A stretch of 64,000 nt of DNA from positions 1 to 64,000 of the forward strand of contig NZ_FNCS01000011.1 of the NCBI RefSeq assembly GCF_900100665.1, read 5' to 3'. The position numbers and the translations under genes were made by a program. Positions 1-8,378 of the stretch are shown one piece after another. The stretch's first letter is position 1. Each line of letters opens with the position of its first letter. The notes beneath the pieces are model-generated. The model searched no databases, was not told where the DNA came from, and saw nothing but the letters and a program-made list of their open reading frames with translations. Origin of the DNA: Pelagibacterium luteolum (GTDB lineage: Bacteria > Pseudomonadota > Alphaproteobacteria > Rhizobiales > Devosiaceae).

Positions 1-238
1 CGGAAACCGTGCTGTTGATCGTCGCCGGACCCACACCGGTCTCATGCTGATGCAGTTGGTAATGCCGTATGTCTTTGGCGGTAGCGCTGTCGGGAGGACG
101 CCCGAGGAAGGCAGCAAAGTTCCGGACGTGCCGCACATAATCCTGCTGCGTATGGGCGCCCAGGCCCCGCATCACCATATCTTGCTGCATGCGTTGACGC
201 AGCGGTGTGATCGGGGCATTGGCCTGATAGGTCGTCAT
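1..238 (-). CDS. Tyrosine recombinase, IS91-associated type (N-terminal part, cut by window edge)
   Basis: Only the first 79 codons are present; the gene continues past base 1. The protein opens MTTYQANAPITPLRQRM and continues through a helical core-binding (SAM-like) domain of the phage integrase family. That opening is typical of the recombinases that accompany IS91-family transposases in proteobacteria. The start is the ATG at 236-238, preceded by a strong AGGAGG ribosome site. The catalytic Arg/His/Tyr domain lies outside the window, so activity cannot be judged. It would cut and rejoin DNA in the cytoplasm; the link to IS91 is by family resemblance, since no transposase is visible here. 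Confidence 0.75.
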   Translation of the reverse strand, partial: MTTYQANAPITPLRQRMQQDMVMRGLGAHTQQDYVRHVRNFAAFLGRPPDSATAKDIRHYQLHQHETGVGPATINSTVS

Positions 239-622
239 GGTGAGTTCCTCCTGTTGAAAGGAACTCCATGTTCGGACCCCAGCCTCTAGCTGCCCAGAGC
301 CTCAGACGAATCCATCAAGTCTCACCACGCGCGTCCCTCCCGCGAAGCGGGTTCGTGCATGGGGCACAAAGCGGACCGCCCAATGATCGATTGCTCGCCT
401 CGATCGATCGAACCTGTTCTCGCAACTCAAACGCACCATCCATTGCGGCTCGCTAGCTAATGGACACAAGCGTCATTAATTCAGCCGGCACGCTTTCGAA
501 GGCGAACGGGTTGAGAAATTGCCGCCGCCAGAGAAGGTCGCGGTCGACCTCACTGAGGCCTGCCTCATCGCACACGTCGCCATAATGCGACATGATCACC
601 TCGATTTGCACCCGCGCGATTT

Positions 623-627
623 CAAGC
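623..627. repeat. Target-site duplication, left copy (CAAGC)
   Basis: CAAGC directly abuts the left end of the IS21-type element at 628. It is repeated at 1601-1605 directly after the right end. IS21-family elements make 4-8 bp duplications, so this fits a true transposition event. Removing the element and one copy restores the hipA frame across the junction. Confidence 0.85.
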
Positions 628-685
628 TGTCATCGGTCCTGCAATTCTCCCTAAAAGTGGGCTTTGAAAATTCCCTAGTTGGCGG
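628..685 (+). repeat. IS21-type terminal inverted repeat, left
   Basis: Begins TGTCATCGG and matches the reverse complement of 1543-1600 with scattered mismatches. The shared core AAAAGTGGGC is at about 653-662. It marks the outer boundary of the element next to the CAAGC duplication. Confidence 0.8.
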
Positions 686-696
686 CCCATCTGCTC

Positions 697-726
697 CATT
701 GTGCTGCGGTTAACCGCAGCACAATG
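697..726. repeat. Perfect 30-bp palindrome upstream of istA
   Basis: Each arm is CATTGTGCTGCGGTT or its reverse complement, with no spacer, centred between 711 and 712. It sits between the left inverted repeat and the truncated istA start at 776. Plausible roles are a transposase or repressor binding site, or a hairpin that limits read-through from outside into the transposase. The role is inferred only from position. Confidence 0.7.
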
Positions 727-775
727 AAGCCAGCCGATATCGGCCCTGTGCTCGCTGTGGCGAGGGGGTGGGCTG

Positions 776-1462
776 ATGATCCGACTTGGAGAACTCATGA
801 TGATTTTGGAATTGCATCGACAGGGTCTGACGATCACTGCCATTGCGCGGCGAACCGGTCGCGACGCCAAAACGGTTCGCAAATATATTGAACGCGGAAT
901 TGAAGCGCCTGCCTATGGGCCCCGCTCTGTGGGCCGGCCGAGCAAGCTGGCGCCGTTTCGGGATTTCCTGACCGAGCGCATCACGACCTTTCCCGAACTC
1001 AGTGCGGCGCGCCTGACCCGGGAAATTCGCGAATTGGGCTACACCGGTGCCTATACGGCGGTGAAGCGCTATCTCGCGGCAATTCGACCAGAGGGGCAGC
1101 CCAAGCCCTATGAGGTCCGCTTCGAGACCCCGCCCGGCGTGCAGGCCCAAGTGGATTTTGCCCGCTTCGTTGTCGAGTTCGCAGACGAGCCAGGGGTCAG
1201 CCGGATCGTTTGGTTGTTCAGTCTGGTGCTCGGGCACTCCCGCTTCCTGTTCGCCCGCTATGTGCTGCACCAGGACCTGCAGACCCTGCTGCGTTGCCAC
1301 ATGCAGGCGTTTGACATGCTGGGAGGCGTGCCGCTCGAAATCCTCTACGATCGCATGAAAACTGCGGTGACCGGTGAGGATGGCTCCGGGTACATCATCT
1401 ACAACCGCGTCCAGCCTTCTCCCCGACAACATGAGAACCACCTCTCACATCACCTCACCTAA
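776..1462 (+). pseudogene. istA: Truncated IS21-family transposase IstA
   Basis: IstA is the DDE transposase of IS21 elements, usually about 500 residues; this reading frame has 228. Residues 1-45 form the typical helix-turn-helix (LHRQGLTITAIARRTGRDAK). A second region, AQVDFARFVVEF with VWLFSLVLGHSRF, is the start of the integrase core with its first acidic residue. The match ends at YDRMKTAVTGEDGSGYIIYNR, after which the deletion junction adds an unrelated tail. Later catalytic residues and the IstB helper are absent, so the product cannot be a full transposase. Confidence 0.85.
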
Positions 1463-1542
1463 CCCGCCGAAACGGCGCGGTCGGCCACCAGCCAAAGAGA
1501 AACACGATCAAGATCAGGGCTGATTACCCGTCCCTCTCACCG

Positions 1543-1605
1543 CTGCAAACCAGGGATTTTTAAACGCCCACTTTTGCGGAAACTTCGGTGCCCGTTGACA
1601 CAAGC
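1543..1605 (-). repeat. IS21-type terminal inverted repeat, right, plus right target duplication
   Basis: 1543-1600 is the inverted copy of the left end and terminates in TGACA at 1600. Bases 1601-1605 (CAAGC) are the second copy of the target-site duplication. hipA sequence resumes immediately afterwards on the minus strand. Confidence 0.8.
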
Positions 1606-2709
1606 GCCTGTTGACGAGAAAGCTGGAACCGCGGGGCAGCATTGACAGCACTCATGATGCGGCTCATCCGATCATCCCTCATGATCAGCATGGCCTGCGT
1701 TGCTTCGTTACCGGCCCGGTCCTGGGGCAAATATCGTAGGCGGGGGTGAGGGTGAGCGCTTGACCATCCCAAAAACGCGGCATGATTGCGGGCGTGGTCG
1801 TCTGTGTTGCCGACGAGGATGCTGAACATCAGCCGCCCGTACAGCTCGTGGAGGGTCGCGCGCGGATCTTGGAAATGCAGCCGGATAATTCGGCGAGGTC
1901 TTGATAAGAAGCGTAGCGCGTCATCATTTCATCAAGGCCAAGAAGTGTTAGGCCTGAGGCCATGGCCCGCCGTGTCCACCCCTCCCCCACCCACTGACGG
2001 TCAAAGCGCTCAACGAGAAGCGAGTGCTTTCCGGAAGCCTGGATCAGCTGCGTCGACGCGACGTTTAGCCCCGCATGCGACGCGAGCCGCATTGCCACAA
2101 ACTTCGCCTTAACAACGCTGTAGACATCAGCCTGCGCCGAGAACTTGGCGATGTATTTGGTCTGCCCATCTGTGATGTTCGCCTTGGGGCGTGCGCCGCC
2201 GATCGAGCTGCCGTGGAACAGCGCAGCATCAAGGGCTTTAGGCAGTTTCACGCCCCGCTGCACAAGCTCCGCCGCTTCCTGCATCTGCGCAATCGATGAA
2301 GCCTGTTCGTCGCGCGAAACGTAAATCGTCGCTGACTGCTGAAAATCCGGCGCGCCGATGCGATCTGACCCCGACTGAAGTAAATATGTCAGTTCATCGA
2401 TATCTGTCGGATCTGCATCTCTGCCTGGTGGCCCAGCATGCGATTGATGATCACACGGCGCCCCCACGCGGCAGGCGCGGCATCGCGGATCGAACGCCGC
2501 ATCATCAGTCCGCTCTGCAGCGGCAATGCGCCAGCTCTTAACGGCAGCTCAGGCGCGTATATAGATATCGCATCCGGCCGGGCAAGATAGGAACGTCCGT
2601 AATTGAAGACGATCTGGCCCCGACGTGCGTGGGCAGGCCGGCGACGACAGGTTCCGTCTTCTTTGGTAGCCATACCCAGACATATGCTTGGTTTGGTGTA
2701 TCGCTTGGC

Positions 2710-3060
2710 CTAGAAATCATCATCCACTTGAGCACTTGATGCGCGTACGGTCTGCGGCAGCAAAGTGTTGACGGATCGAGCCTCAGTGGCTCTGAAAGTA
2801 ATGCCCCGTCCATCTAAATCGAACAGGCGCAGGCCCAAAACTGCCGCTACCTCGAACGCCGCGCCGATCGAGGTACCAAGATCGCCTTTTTCGATGCGGG
2901 ATACGAGCCCGCGCGACATGCCCGCTCTTTCAGCTACTTCTTGAGCCGTCATCTTGCGAGCGATGCGTGCGTGTCGGATCAGCAAGCCGAGCAGTTCTGC
3001 GGCTTCCGTGGCATACCGGGAGGTCGGACGATTAGCCGGCTTAGGCAAGCTTTGCTCCAT
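2710..3060 (-). CDS. hipB: HipB-like XRE-family antitoxin/repressor
   Basis: A 116-residue DNA-binding protein. Residues about 25-80 form a classic XRE/Cro helix-turn-helix (ARKMTAQEVAERAGMSRGLVSRIEKG). Members placed directly before hipA bind the toxin and repress the hipBA promoter. Its last codons overlap the hipA start (ATG inside GATGATGATTTC), so the pair was translationally coupled. It is intact although hipA is broken. Retention of an antitoxin after loss of its toxin could reflect a regulatory role or protection against related toxins; that is inference. The start ATG at 3058-3060 lies within one of the proposed operator half-sites. Confidence 0.8.
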   Translation of the reverse strand: MEQSLPKPANRPTSRYATEAAELLGLLIRHARIARKMTAQEVAERAGMSRGLVSRIEKGDLGTSIGAAFEVAAVLGLRLFDLDGRGITFRATEARSVNTLLPQTVRASSAQVDDDF

Positions 3061-3179
3061 AAATTGATCACAAATGAAGGCTCTGTGTCATTTATGGAAA
3101 AATCATACTCTAAACAGCACGTAAGGTCGACCAGATGTTCCATAAGTGGAGCATAAAGGGCTTTGTGCGCTTTTTATGG
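3057..3179. promoter_or_regulatory. Candidate HipB operator region with four CCATAA half-sites
   Basis: Half-sites occur as CCATAAA (3057-3063), TTTATGG (3091-3097), CCATAAG (3140-3146) and TTTATGG (3173-3179). They form two inverted pairs with inner spacings of 27 and 26 bases. The first overlaps the hipB start codon, where autorepression would be effective. Paired inverted sites upstream of hipB are the known mode of HipB autoregulation, but the exact motif differs between species, so binding is inferred. Confidence 0.4.
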
Positions 3180-3698
3180 TACAAACATTGGGGTATTCAG
3201 ACGGCTCGGCAAGCGTTGGTGACCTAACACTTGCTTTGGGTAACGGCAGGATGATCTTGAGGTAGCGCTCGACGACAAGAACCGCCCGCCGTAGAAACGA
3301 CGAGCGGCTAGGCAGGAGCACATTTTTTGAGCTGTGCCTTTGGCAATGGAGGGTAGAAAGGAACACAACGCTCGCCAAACGCCTGCGACGCTGGTTTGTT
3401 CCAAGTTGGCGTGGCGAATAGACGCTCTCTATCATGCCGCCGGCGGCATGCCCAAACATGTCGTTTCAAGAGCTATTAATACCCCCGTCGCCGGAAGGCG
3501 GCTATCCCTACGTTCTGCTGTCTGCGTGAAATGATCCTGTGACACCCCTTGCGATAGACGACCCGAAATGACTCGCTATCGCCACGTTTGAGATATAGCC
3601 TGGCTTAATCGCCAGCCCCTAATGTGGCCGACTGGCGCAGAGCGACAGAGGTCCTTTAAGAGGCTTGAGCTTTCGCCGTAACAGCGGGAGGACACGCT
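3180..3698. other. Intergenic region without a supported gene
   Basis: Open frames here show no recognisable domain and overlap on both strands. The only clear structure is a perfect 18-bp palindrome at 3433-3450 (arms CATGCCGCC), which lacks a following T-run and so is not a clear terminator. Confidence 0.5.
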
Positions 3699-3899
3699 AT
3701 GGCTTATGCAATATTGATAGACCGAGTTATCAAGTGCCCTGGATGTCTCACAGATAATGAGATTATCGGTAGCGACCTTGCCCCTGGCACAGAGATTTGT
3801 TGCTCTAGCTGCGGGCGGATGATCGACAGGTGGTCGGAAGCCAAAGATCGGTTTCCCTCAGTGGTCGACGACGTTGAAGACTTCGAAAATTACGGATGA
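3699..3899 (+). CDS. Small zinc-ribbon-like protein, 66 aa
   Basis: A short acidic protein with CPGC at residues 13-16 and CCSSC about 20 residues later. This spacing can form a four-cysteine zinc ribbon. The start ATG has a good ribosome site (GGGAGGACAC). No neighbour shares its direction, so it seems monocistronic. Such proteins often bind nucleic acid or act as small adaptors, but nothing here fixes a function. Confidence 0.6.
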   Translation: MAYAILIDRVIKCPGCLTDNEIIGSDLAPGTEICCSSCGRMIDRWSEAKDRFPSVVDDVEDFENYG

Positions 3900-4045
3900 G
3901 CAAGTGACGTCGACCCACGAATAGAGGGGATCGACCCTGGGTTTCAGACATACTGTCTACTGGATATGCCAGTGCATATCTTAGCGACGGCCGTAAAGAA
4001 CCCCGGCAGTTGACTGCCCGGCCGCCGCTCCAGCAATCAAACCAG

Positions 4046-4387
4046 TCAACTCTCGCGCATCTGGCCCGTAAATTCCCCGGTCAGGCTGTTGCTCGACGCA
4101 CTCCCGCTCTCGATGTTGAAGCTGGAAGCGAACCCACTGCCAGCGAGCTGTCCGGACCCCGAGCCGATATTTCCGTTCGCGTCGTTAACTTCAAAACGAA
4201 CTGATCCCCCCAAAGTAGACGTCAGCAACAAACGAGCCCGACTGAGAGGTGGCCTGCGACTCCAGCATCCAGCGATCTTCGTATTGCGCAAGTTCACGGA
4301 GCAAAATGATGATCGCTGTCTCTTGTCCGGCCAAGACGCTGATCACCGTGTCGTCGCTGCGGCACAAGGTCTGCAAGCGCCGCACGG
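4046..4387 (-). pseudogene. Remnant of an unrecognised protein gene, frameshifted in a G-run
   Basis: Downstream of the LysR gene the minus strand reads RWMLESQATSQSGSF in one frame. Past a run of six G (near 4209) it continues in another as SVRFEVNDANGNIGSGSG and ends LTGEFTGQMRES. Removing one G would join them smoothly. The glycine/serine-rich C-terminal part resembles a beta-strand-rich secreted or surface domain. There is no good start, and upstream sequence merges into the LysR gene, so this is best seen as a fragment. A sequencing error in the homopolymer is an alternative. Confidence 0.3.
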
Positions 4388-4389
4388 TT

Positions 4390-5268
4390 TTATCGGATTG
4401 ACCGCGCCATCTCGACAATCTCGTCCCGGTTTGCCGTTGGGTCTTCCTTATTCCAGGCAATCGAGAGACCAACGCTAAAGTCGACGCCCTCGACCTTTCG
4501 AAACACGAGGTTTCTGTCAGCTAACTCACTGGTCCATTCTGGCACAAACCCGATCCCCAGTCCCGCATCGATCATTGAAACCAGCGACAGCGTGTCATCG
4601 CACGTATAGGCCAGGCTCGACAAAAGCCCATGCTCGCGGAATAGCTGATAAAAATGGCTTTCAGTGTGGGACAGATTTGAGCGCGAAAAAGCGATGATTT
4701 TCTCGCTTCGCAGATCGGCTAGGCTGATAGTCTTTTTGTCCGCCAAGGGCGAATTGTTGGTCATCGCCAAAAGATAGCTTTCGTTGCCAATACCAAGACA
4801 ACGAAGGGACCCAATGTTTTCCAGCGGACGGATAAAACCTAAATTGATGTGTCCGAGCTCAATCTCGCGCACGATCATTTCGCTAGTGCCGGTGCGCACA
4901 TGCACTTTGATGTCCGGGAATCTGCGCGAGATTTTGGCGAGAAAATTGGGCAAGACGCCAAATGTCGCCGGATAGATCGTGCCGATCGTGAGCTTTTTTA
5001 TATCCTTACCGGCAATGGCGCGAACGACCGTGCACGAATTGTCCAGATCCGACAGCAATCTCTGGCTGCGCTCGTAAAAGACCGTCCCAGCCTTGGTGAG
5101 CTGAACGCGTCGGGTGGTTCGGGTAAGCAGTTGGACGCCGAGGTCTCGCTCAAGGGCCTGGATTTGAACGCTCAGCGCTGGCTGGGCAATATTGAGCTTG
5201 GCGGCAGCGCGGCCAAAGTGGAGCTCTTCAGCCACTGCCACAAAGAGCGAAAGCTGTCTCAGTTCCAA
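4390..5268 (-). CDS. LysR-family transcriptional regulator
   Basis: A 292-residue protein of normal LysR length. Residues 1-60 are the winged helix-turn-helix, starting MELRQLSLFVAVAEELHFGR and followed by AQPALSVQIQALERDLG. The remainder is a two-lobed effector-binding domain. The start ATG is the conserved family start. LysR genes usually regulate a divergent neighbour, but the plus-strand DNA beyond 5330 has no intact gene. A decayed copy of this gene's 5' end and upstream region lies at 14.7-14.86 kb. Its target and inducer are unknown. Confidence 0.9.
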   Translation of the reverse strand: MELRQLSLFVAVAEELHFGRAAAKLNIAQPALSVQIQALERDLGVQLLTRTTRRVQLTKAGTVFYERSQRLLSDLDNSCTVVRAIAGKDIKKLTIGTIYPATFGVLPNFLAKISRRFPDIKVHVRTGTSEMIVREIELGHINLGFIRPLENIGSLRCLGIGNESYLLAMTNNSPLADKKTISLADLRSEKIIAFSRSNLSHTESHFYQLFREHGLLSSLAYTCDDTLSLVSMIDAGLGIGFVPEWTSELADRNLVFRKVEGVDFSVGLSIAWNKEDPTANRDEIVEMARSIR

Positions 5269-5292
5269 AAGCGTTGCCTACCAAAGGAGGGT

Positions 5293-5353
5293 TAATCTTT
5301 CTCCAAACAGTATGAAATCAGAAAATTGATAAAGCAATGCCCATCAACGTGTT
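5293..5353. repeat. Duplicated LysR upstream region, copy 1
   Basis: 61 bases beginning TAATCTTTCTCC and ending CATCAACGTGTT match 14799-14859 at about 52 of 61 positions, in the same orientation. It lies immediately upstream of the LysR start. It probably contains the LysR operator/promoter and, on the plus strand, the start codon of a lost divergent gene (ATG followed by CCCATCAACGT). Confidence 0.7.
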
Positions 5354-6196
5354 CCCGCATCCGGTTGCTGGTATTGTCTTCATCGGCTTCAAGGAGTCCG
5401 TGGCCCAGGCCAACGATTATGTGGGCGATGATTCGGCCCCCAAGTTCATCATACGGCCCCTCGGCCCGTCTCTGCGACGGCCAGCATCAAAGCGCACTCT
5501 GCGACCACGTCAGCGTGCTTGCGAAAGATCTCAGGCCCAGGCTGGGATCAATGGATATTGCCCAGCCATCGCTCAAACTCGGTAATGTTTCTAACGATAT
5601 GGCACGCGATTTCGCGCGAAACACCTTTCGGTCCTTCCACCGTCCGTCAACTTGAGTGAGACGTCGCACAATCGTGCCCATTGCCGTCCCGCTTTGTACC
5701 AGAGATAGGGACAAGCGGCGGCATGTAAGCCATTTGATTTCATGATTTCCCAACGCCGGCGAAGGCCTAGGAAGATGATGGTGCCCAGAAGACGACTGGG
5801 CTGGGCTTCCTGAGGAATATGCTTTGAGGGTGGGACGTGATGGAGCGTATCTGGCTGAAGAATGGGTCGATCAGAGAGGCGACCAGTGGTTCGCTCGCCT
5901 TATTGAAGAAGGAAAGTGCGACCGGTAAAAGCTAGGTCAGCGCTATACCGGCGGATCGCTGCTCAAGCAGCGCCTCTACTTAATGGACTGCGCGCGTTTT
6001 TGATGAGCCCGCAGTCCCTTTTTGAGACCCGCCTTTCGTGCCTGTTCGCACTCTAGCACTCTGTGGGGGCGGTCAAGAGGGGTTCCCTTTTAACCGCGGC
6101 TGCTGACACAAATAAATGCCCGGTAAAGACCGGACCGGCGGCTTGTGGCCCTCCTGACACTGGGCTATCGTCATTTAATCGAAGGAGCCGTACTCA
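5354..6196. other. Intergenic/decayed region between LysR and a small gene
   Basis: Plus-strand frames starting near 5337 (MPINVFPHPVAGIVF...) look like the truncated start of the gene once divergent from LysR. They have no recognisable continuation. A 31-codon frame at 5840-5935 has no further support. A terminator-like hairpin is at 5985-6024. Nothing else is supported. Confidence 0.45.
5985..6024 (+). terminator. Terminator-like hairpin with T-run
   Basis: Perfect 8-bp stem GGACTGCG (5985-5992) with CGCAGTCC (6010-6017), followed by CTTTTTG. A second hairpin, CGCTGC-TCAA-GCAGCG, precedes it at 5957-5972. It would end plus-strand transcription before the small gene at 6197. Confidence 0.5.
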
Positions 6197-6385
6197 ATGT
6201 CGAATGATAATCAAAAAGTCCAAGTTGTCGTACAGTCCGATGACAAAGGACATTGGGTCCTTTGGGACCACGACGGCAATCCGGGAGTGCTTGGCCCCTA
6301 TGAAGACGTCGCTATGGCTGAACACGTTAGGGCTGCGAAAGAGCGCGAGCTCGCTGAGAACGAGCAAAACATCAGCGAGTTATAG
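6197..6385 (+). CDS. Small hypothetical protein, 62 aa
   Basis: A polar, acidic protein opening MSNDNQKVQVVVQSDDKGHW. It has a beta-strand-like first half with WVLWDHDGNPGVLGPYED and a charged helical tail rich in Glu and Ala. The ribosome site GAAGGAG lies at good spacing before the ATG. It has no recognised domain and stands alone between non-coding stretches. The half-strand/half-helix layout is seen in many small rhizobial hypothetical proteins, but no function can be given. Confidence 0.55.
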   Translation: MSNDNQKVQVVVQSDDKGHWVLWDHDGNPGVLGPYEDVAMAEHVRAAKERELAENEQNISEL

Positions 6386-7456
6386 GCCCCAGCTCTTTCA
6401 AATACCGAAGCTAACCGGCCCCTTTGCTGCCACTTCTCCCTAGCGTATTAAAACGGTTAACCTTGCGGTTTAGGTAAATAAAGGGTTACCCCGCCCTTTC
6501 GCTTTTCCACCGTATAATGGGAAATAAAACAAGGCGCTGCGCGATGGCGTACAAATTAGGTGACGTTGTATAAATTAAATCGGGCGGCCGGCTATGACCG
6601 TGGTCAGCGAAGCCGGCAACGACAACAAAATCGATCGCCAGTGGGTCAAGGAGGATCGCTCACGCTAGTGCAGCGCGTAGCCATAACCCCGAGACGTTTA
6701 TCAGCCATTTCTATTGCACAGCCTTTCCTCACCAAACACCGACCTCGGTGCTAAACGATTTTACCATGACGGCCATCACCGCTACGTAATACAACGAAGA
6801 CCATATGTGTTCGCTCAACCTTGGGCGCGGCGCTCAGCGCATGGCTAAGAGTTGGTTCAACAGGGATATCGAGATAATGGCGGGAAGTGCCGAGGCTGAA
6901 AGGCCGGCTGCGCTAAAGACTATTGAACGAACTGTAGACCGAGCGGCGCGTTGCGGCGTCTGCCGCTCGGTCCTTGCGTTGCCTAAGCACGCGCAGCGAT
7001 ATAGTGCACCTATGCTAAATGAACGCGACCTTAACGTTGCGAGTACCTTAAGTGCCATGGCTGAGAACGATGGAGAATTAATGTAATTTTGTCCTCTTAG
7101 GGTCGCTCTCAATATTGTTTCGTTGGAGGACACTCGTGGCGAAGCCGGGGAGTAGCTGGGAAGTCCTGCTGCGGCGGTTGAGACGGCCCGGTCGGCCGAG
7201 GCCATCTCGATCTTGTCATCCACCCTTATCAAGGAGAGGCGTAGCTTCACAAAATGAAGCAACCGCCTCAGCACGGCACGCTAATACCTTTCAGGAAGAG
7301 TGCAGCCCAATGTTGTGAGCCGGGAGAGAGCCGCCTGCGCGGAAACAGGAGGAAAGGACGCAGACGACTCCACGGCCATTAGTGGCCTAACGGGCCGCAA
7401 ATCAGAAGTATCATAGAACTGCGTCTGTTGGGAGGGGTGCCGCCTGCTGCTAGCGA
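6386..7456. other. Long intergenic region, possible decayed ORF
   Basis: About 1.07 kb with no confidently supported gene. It includes the palindrome GGTTAACC near 6457 and a small hairpin CACCGACCTCGGTG near 6738. The plus-strand frame 6805-7257 is open apart from two stops and is listed separately. The minus-strand frame 6834-7274 has no recognisable features. Confidence 0.4.
6805..7257 (+). pseudogene. Possible decayed gene with two in-frame stops
   Basis: One frame runs 151 codons from ATG 6805 to TGA 7255-7257, interrupted by TAA at 7084-7086 and TAG at 7153-7155. The C-terminal part reads like a helical protein tail (AAAVETARSAEAISILSS, then TLIKERRSFTK), which is why a broken gene is considered. 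The N-terminal part is not recognised. This could equally be chance in G+C-rich DNA. Confidence 0.2.
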
Positions 7457-8332
7457 TCACTCGCCCGAGTATTCCTTTTCCAGAGCATCAAAGAAGTCTT
7501 TGCGCACCAGTCGCTGCCGCTCGCGAAACGGTGCGACCGGAGCTGACTCGTCCAGACGGCCCCCTGCCTTGAGCTGACCCAAAGCCGTTTGCATACCGTG
7601 CATCGCGCCTTGCAATGCGACGTTTGCATAGAGCACCAGCGAAAAGCCCATATCCTCTAATTCCGCAAAATCCATGATTGGGGTTTTGCCTCCCACAACC
7701 AGATTGACGAGCTGAGGTGTGCCCTTAAGAGCCTCCGGAATAGCTCTCACCTCATCGATTGTTTCGGGCGCTTCAACAAATGTAATATCCGCGCCGTCCT
7801 CGATCATGGCATGGGCGCGATCGAGCGCCGCTGACAAGCCTTGTGTGGCGCGGGCATCAGTGCGTGCGATAATTAAGAGATTGGGATCCTGGCGCGCATC
7901 GACCGCAGCCTTTACCCGGGAGCGCGCTTCTTGGAGATCAACCACGTCCTTGCCCGCAAAGTGACCGCAGCGCTTGGGATTGACCTGATCCTCAAGCTGA
8001 ACTGCGCTAGCCCCTGCACGCTCGAGCGTCCTGATTGTATGGCGCACGTTCAATGCATTGCCAAATCCGGTATCGGCATCGACCACGATCGGCAGATCGG
8101 TCGCGTCGCGCATAGTGGCAGTGTGCTGAGCGATTTCAGCAAGGCCGACAAAGCCGAGGTCCGGCATGGCGAAATATGTGTTGGTGAGGCCCGCACCCGA
8201 AAGGTAGATCGCTTCAAACCCTAAATCATCAATGATCCGTGCGGCAAGCGCGTTGGCCGCACCGGGCATAAGTACCGCTCCACCCGTTTTCAGACGTTCG
8301 CGGAAGCGGCGGTTAATTTCGTGGCTCAGCAA
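7457..8332 (-). CDS. Isocitrate lyase/PEP mutase superfamily lyase (2,3-dimethylmalate or methylisocitrate lyase-like)
   Basis: A 291-residue TIM-barrel enzyme. Visible motifs are VDADTGFG (84-91) and LEDQ (113-116), which hold the Mg-bound substrate, and KRCGH (120-124), whose cysteine is the catalytic acid of the lyases. Retention of this cysteine argues for C-C bond cleavage rather than phosphonomutase activity. Length matches the short lyases (methylisocitrate, dimethylmalate, oxaloacetate-type), not true isocitrate lyase. It is the last gene of gntR-prpF-lyase on the minus strand, opposite a tricarboxylate transporter. It therefore probably cleaves a branched C4-C7 acid to pyruvate plus a second acid. 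Substrate is inferred. Confidence 0.85.
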   Translation of the reverse strand: MLSHEINRRFRERLKTGGAVLMPGAANALAARIIDDLGFEAIYLSGAGLTNTYFAMPDLGFVGLAEIAQHTATMRDATDLPIVVDADTGFGNALNVRHTIRTLERAGASAVQLEDQVNPKRCGHFAGKDVVDLQEARSRVKAAVDARQDPNLLIIARTDARATQGLSAALDRAHAMIEDGADITFVEAPETIDEVRAIPEALKGTPQLVNLVVGGKTPIMDFAELEDMGFSLVLYANVALQGAMHGMQTALGQLKAGGRLDESAPVAPFRERQRLVRKDFFDALEKEYSGE

Positions 8333-8378
8333 GGGCTACTCCTTTTTCTTTTTGATTGGCATTGAGGGCAAGCTCAAC

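Larger units (their letters stand above)
628..1600 (+). mobile_element. Internally deleted IS21-family insertion element (973 bp)
   Basis: The left end (628-685) and the reverse complement of the right end (1543-1600) match over about 57 bases. Both start TGTCA and both contain AAAAGTGGGC followed by a TTAAA/TTGAAAA-rich tract, so they are terminal inverted repeats. A 5-bp duplication (CAAGC) flanks the unit. Inside are the 5' part of istA and then, after about base 1410, short unrelated-looking sequence leading to the right end; the rest of istA and a recognisable istB are missing. It is therefore a non-autonomous derivative of a roughly 2.5 kb IS21-type element. It could be mobilised only in trans. 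It interrupts hipA. Confidence 0.85.
453..2723 (-). pseudogene. hipA: HipA-type serine/threonine kinase toxin, disrupted
   Basis: HipA toxins are kinases that phosphorylate aminoacyl-tRNA synthetases and slow growth; HipB neutralises them. Recognisable pieces run from YVWVWLP near 2690, through GGARPKA (nucleotide loop), LLVERFDR and GNTDDHARN (catalytic loop) near 1815, to a C-terminus ending in RRQFLNPFAFE and TAG at 453-455. The pieces lie in different frames: shifts occur near 2650, 2420, 1890, and twice near 1735-1775. An IS21-type element (628-1600) splits the codons of the QQAL/EIARVQ segment, and the frame resumes exactly on its far side. The start ATG (2721-2723) overlaps the end of hipB, the usual hipBA arrangement. 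The gene cannot make a toxin as it stands. Confidence 0.85.

Noticed and set aside
710-1441. Minus-strand ORF opposite istA
   Set aside because: Shadow of the IstA frame, whose motifs are clear on the plus strand.
3433-3450. Rho-independent terminator
   Set aside because: The stem is perfect but no T-run follows on either strand.
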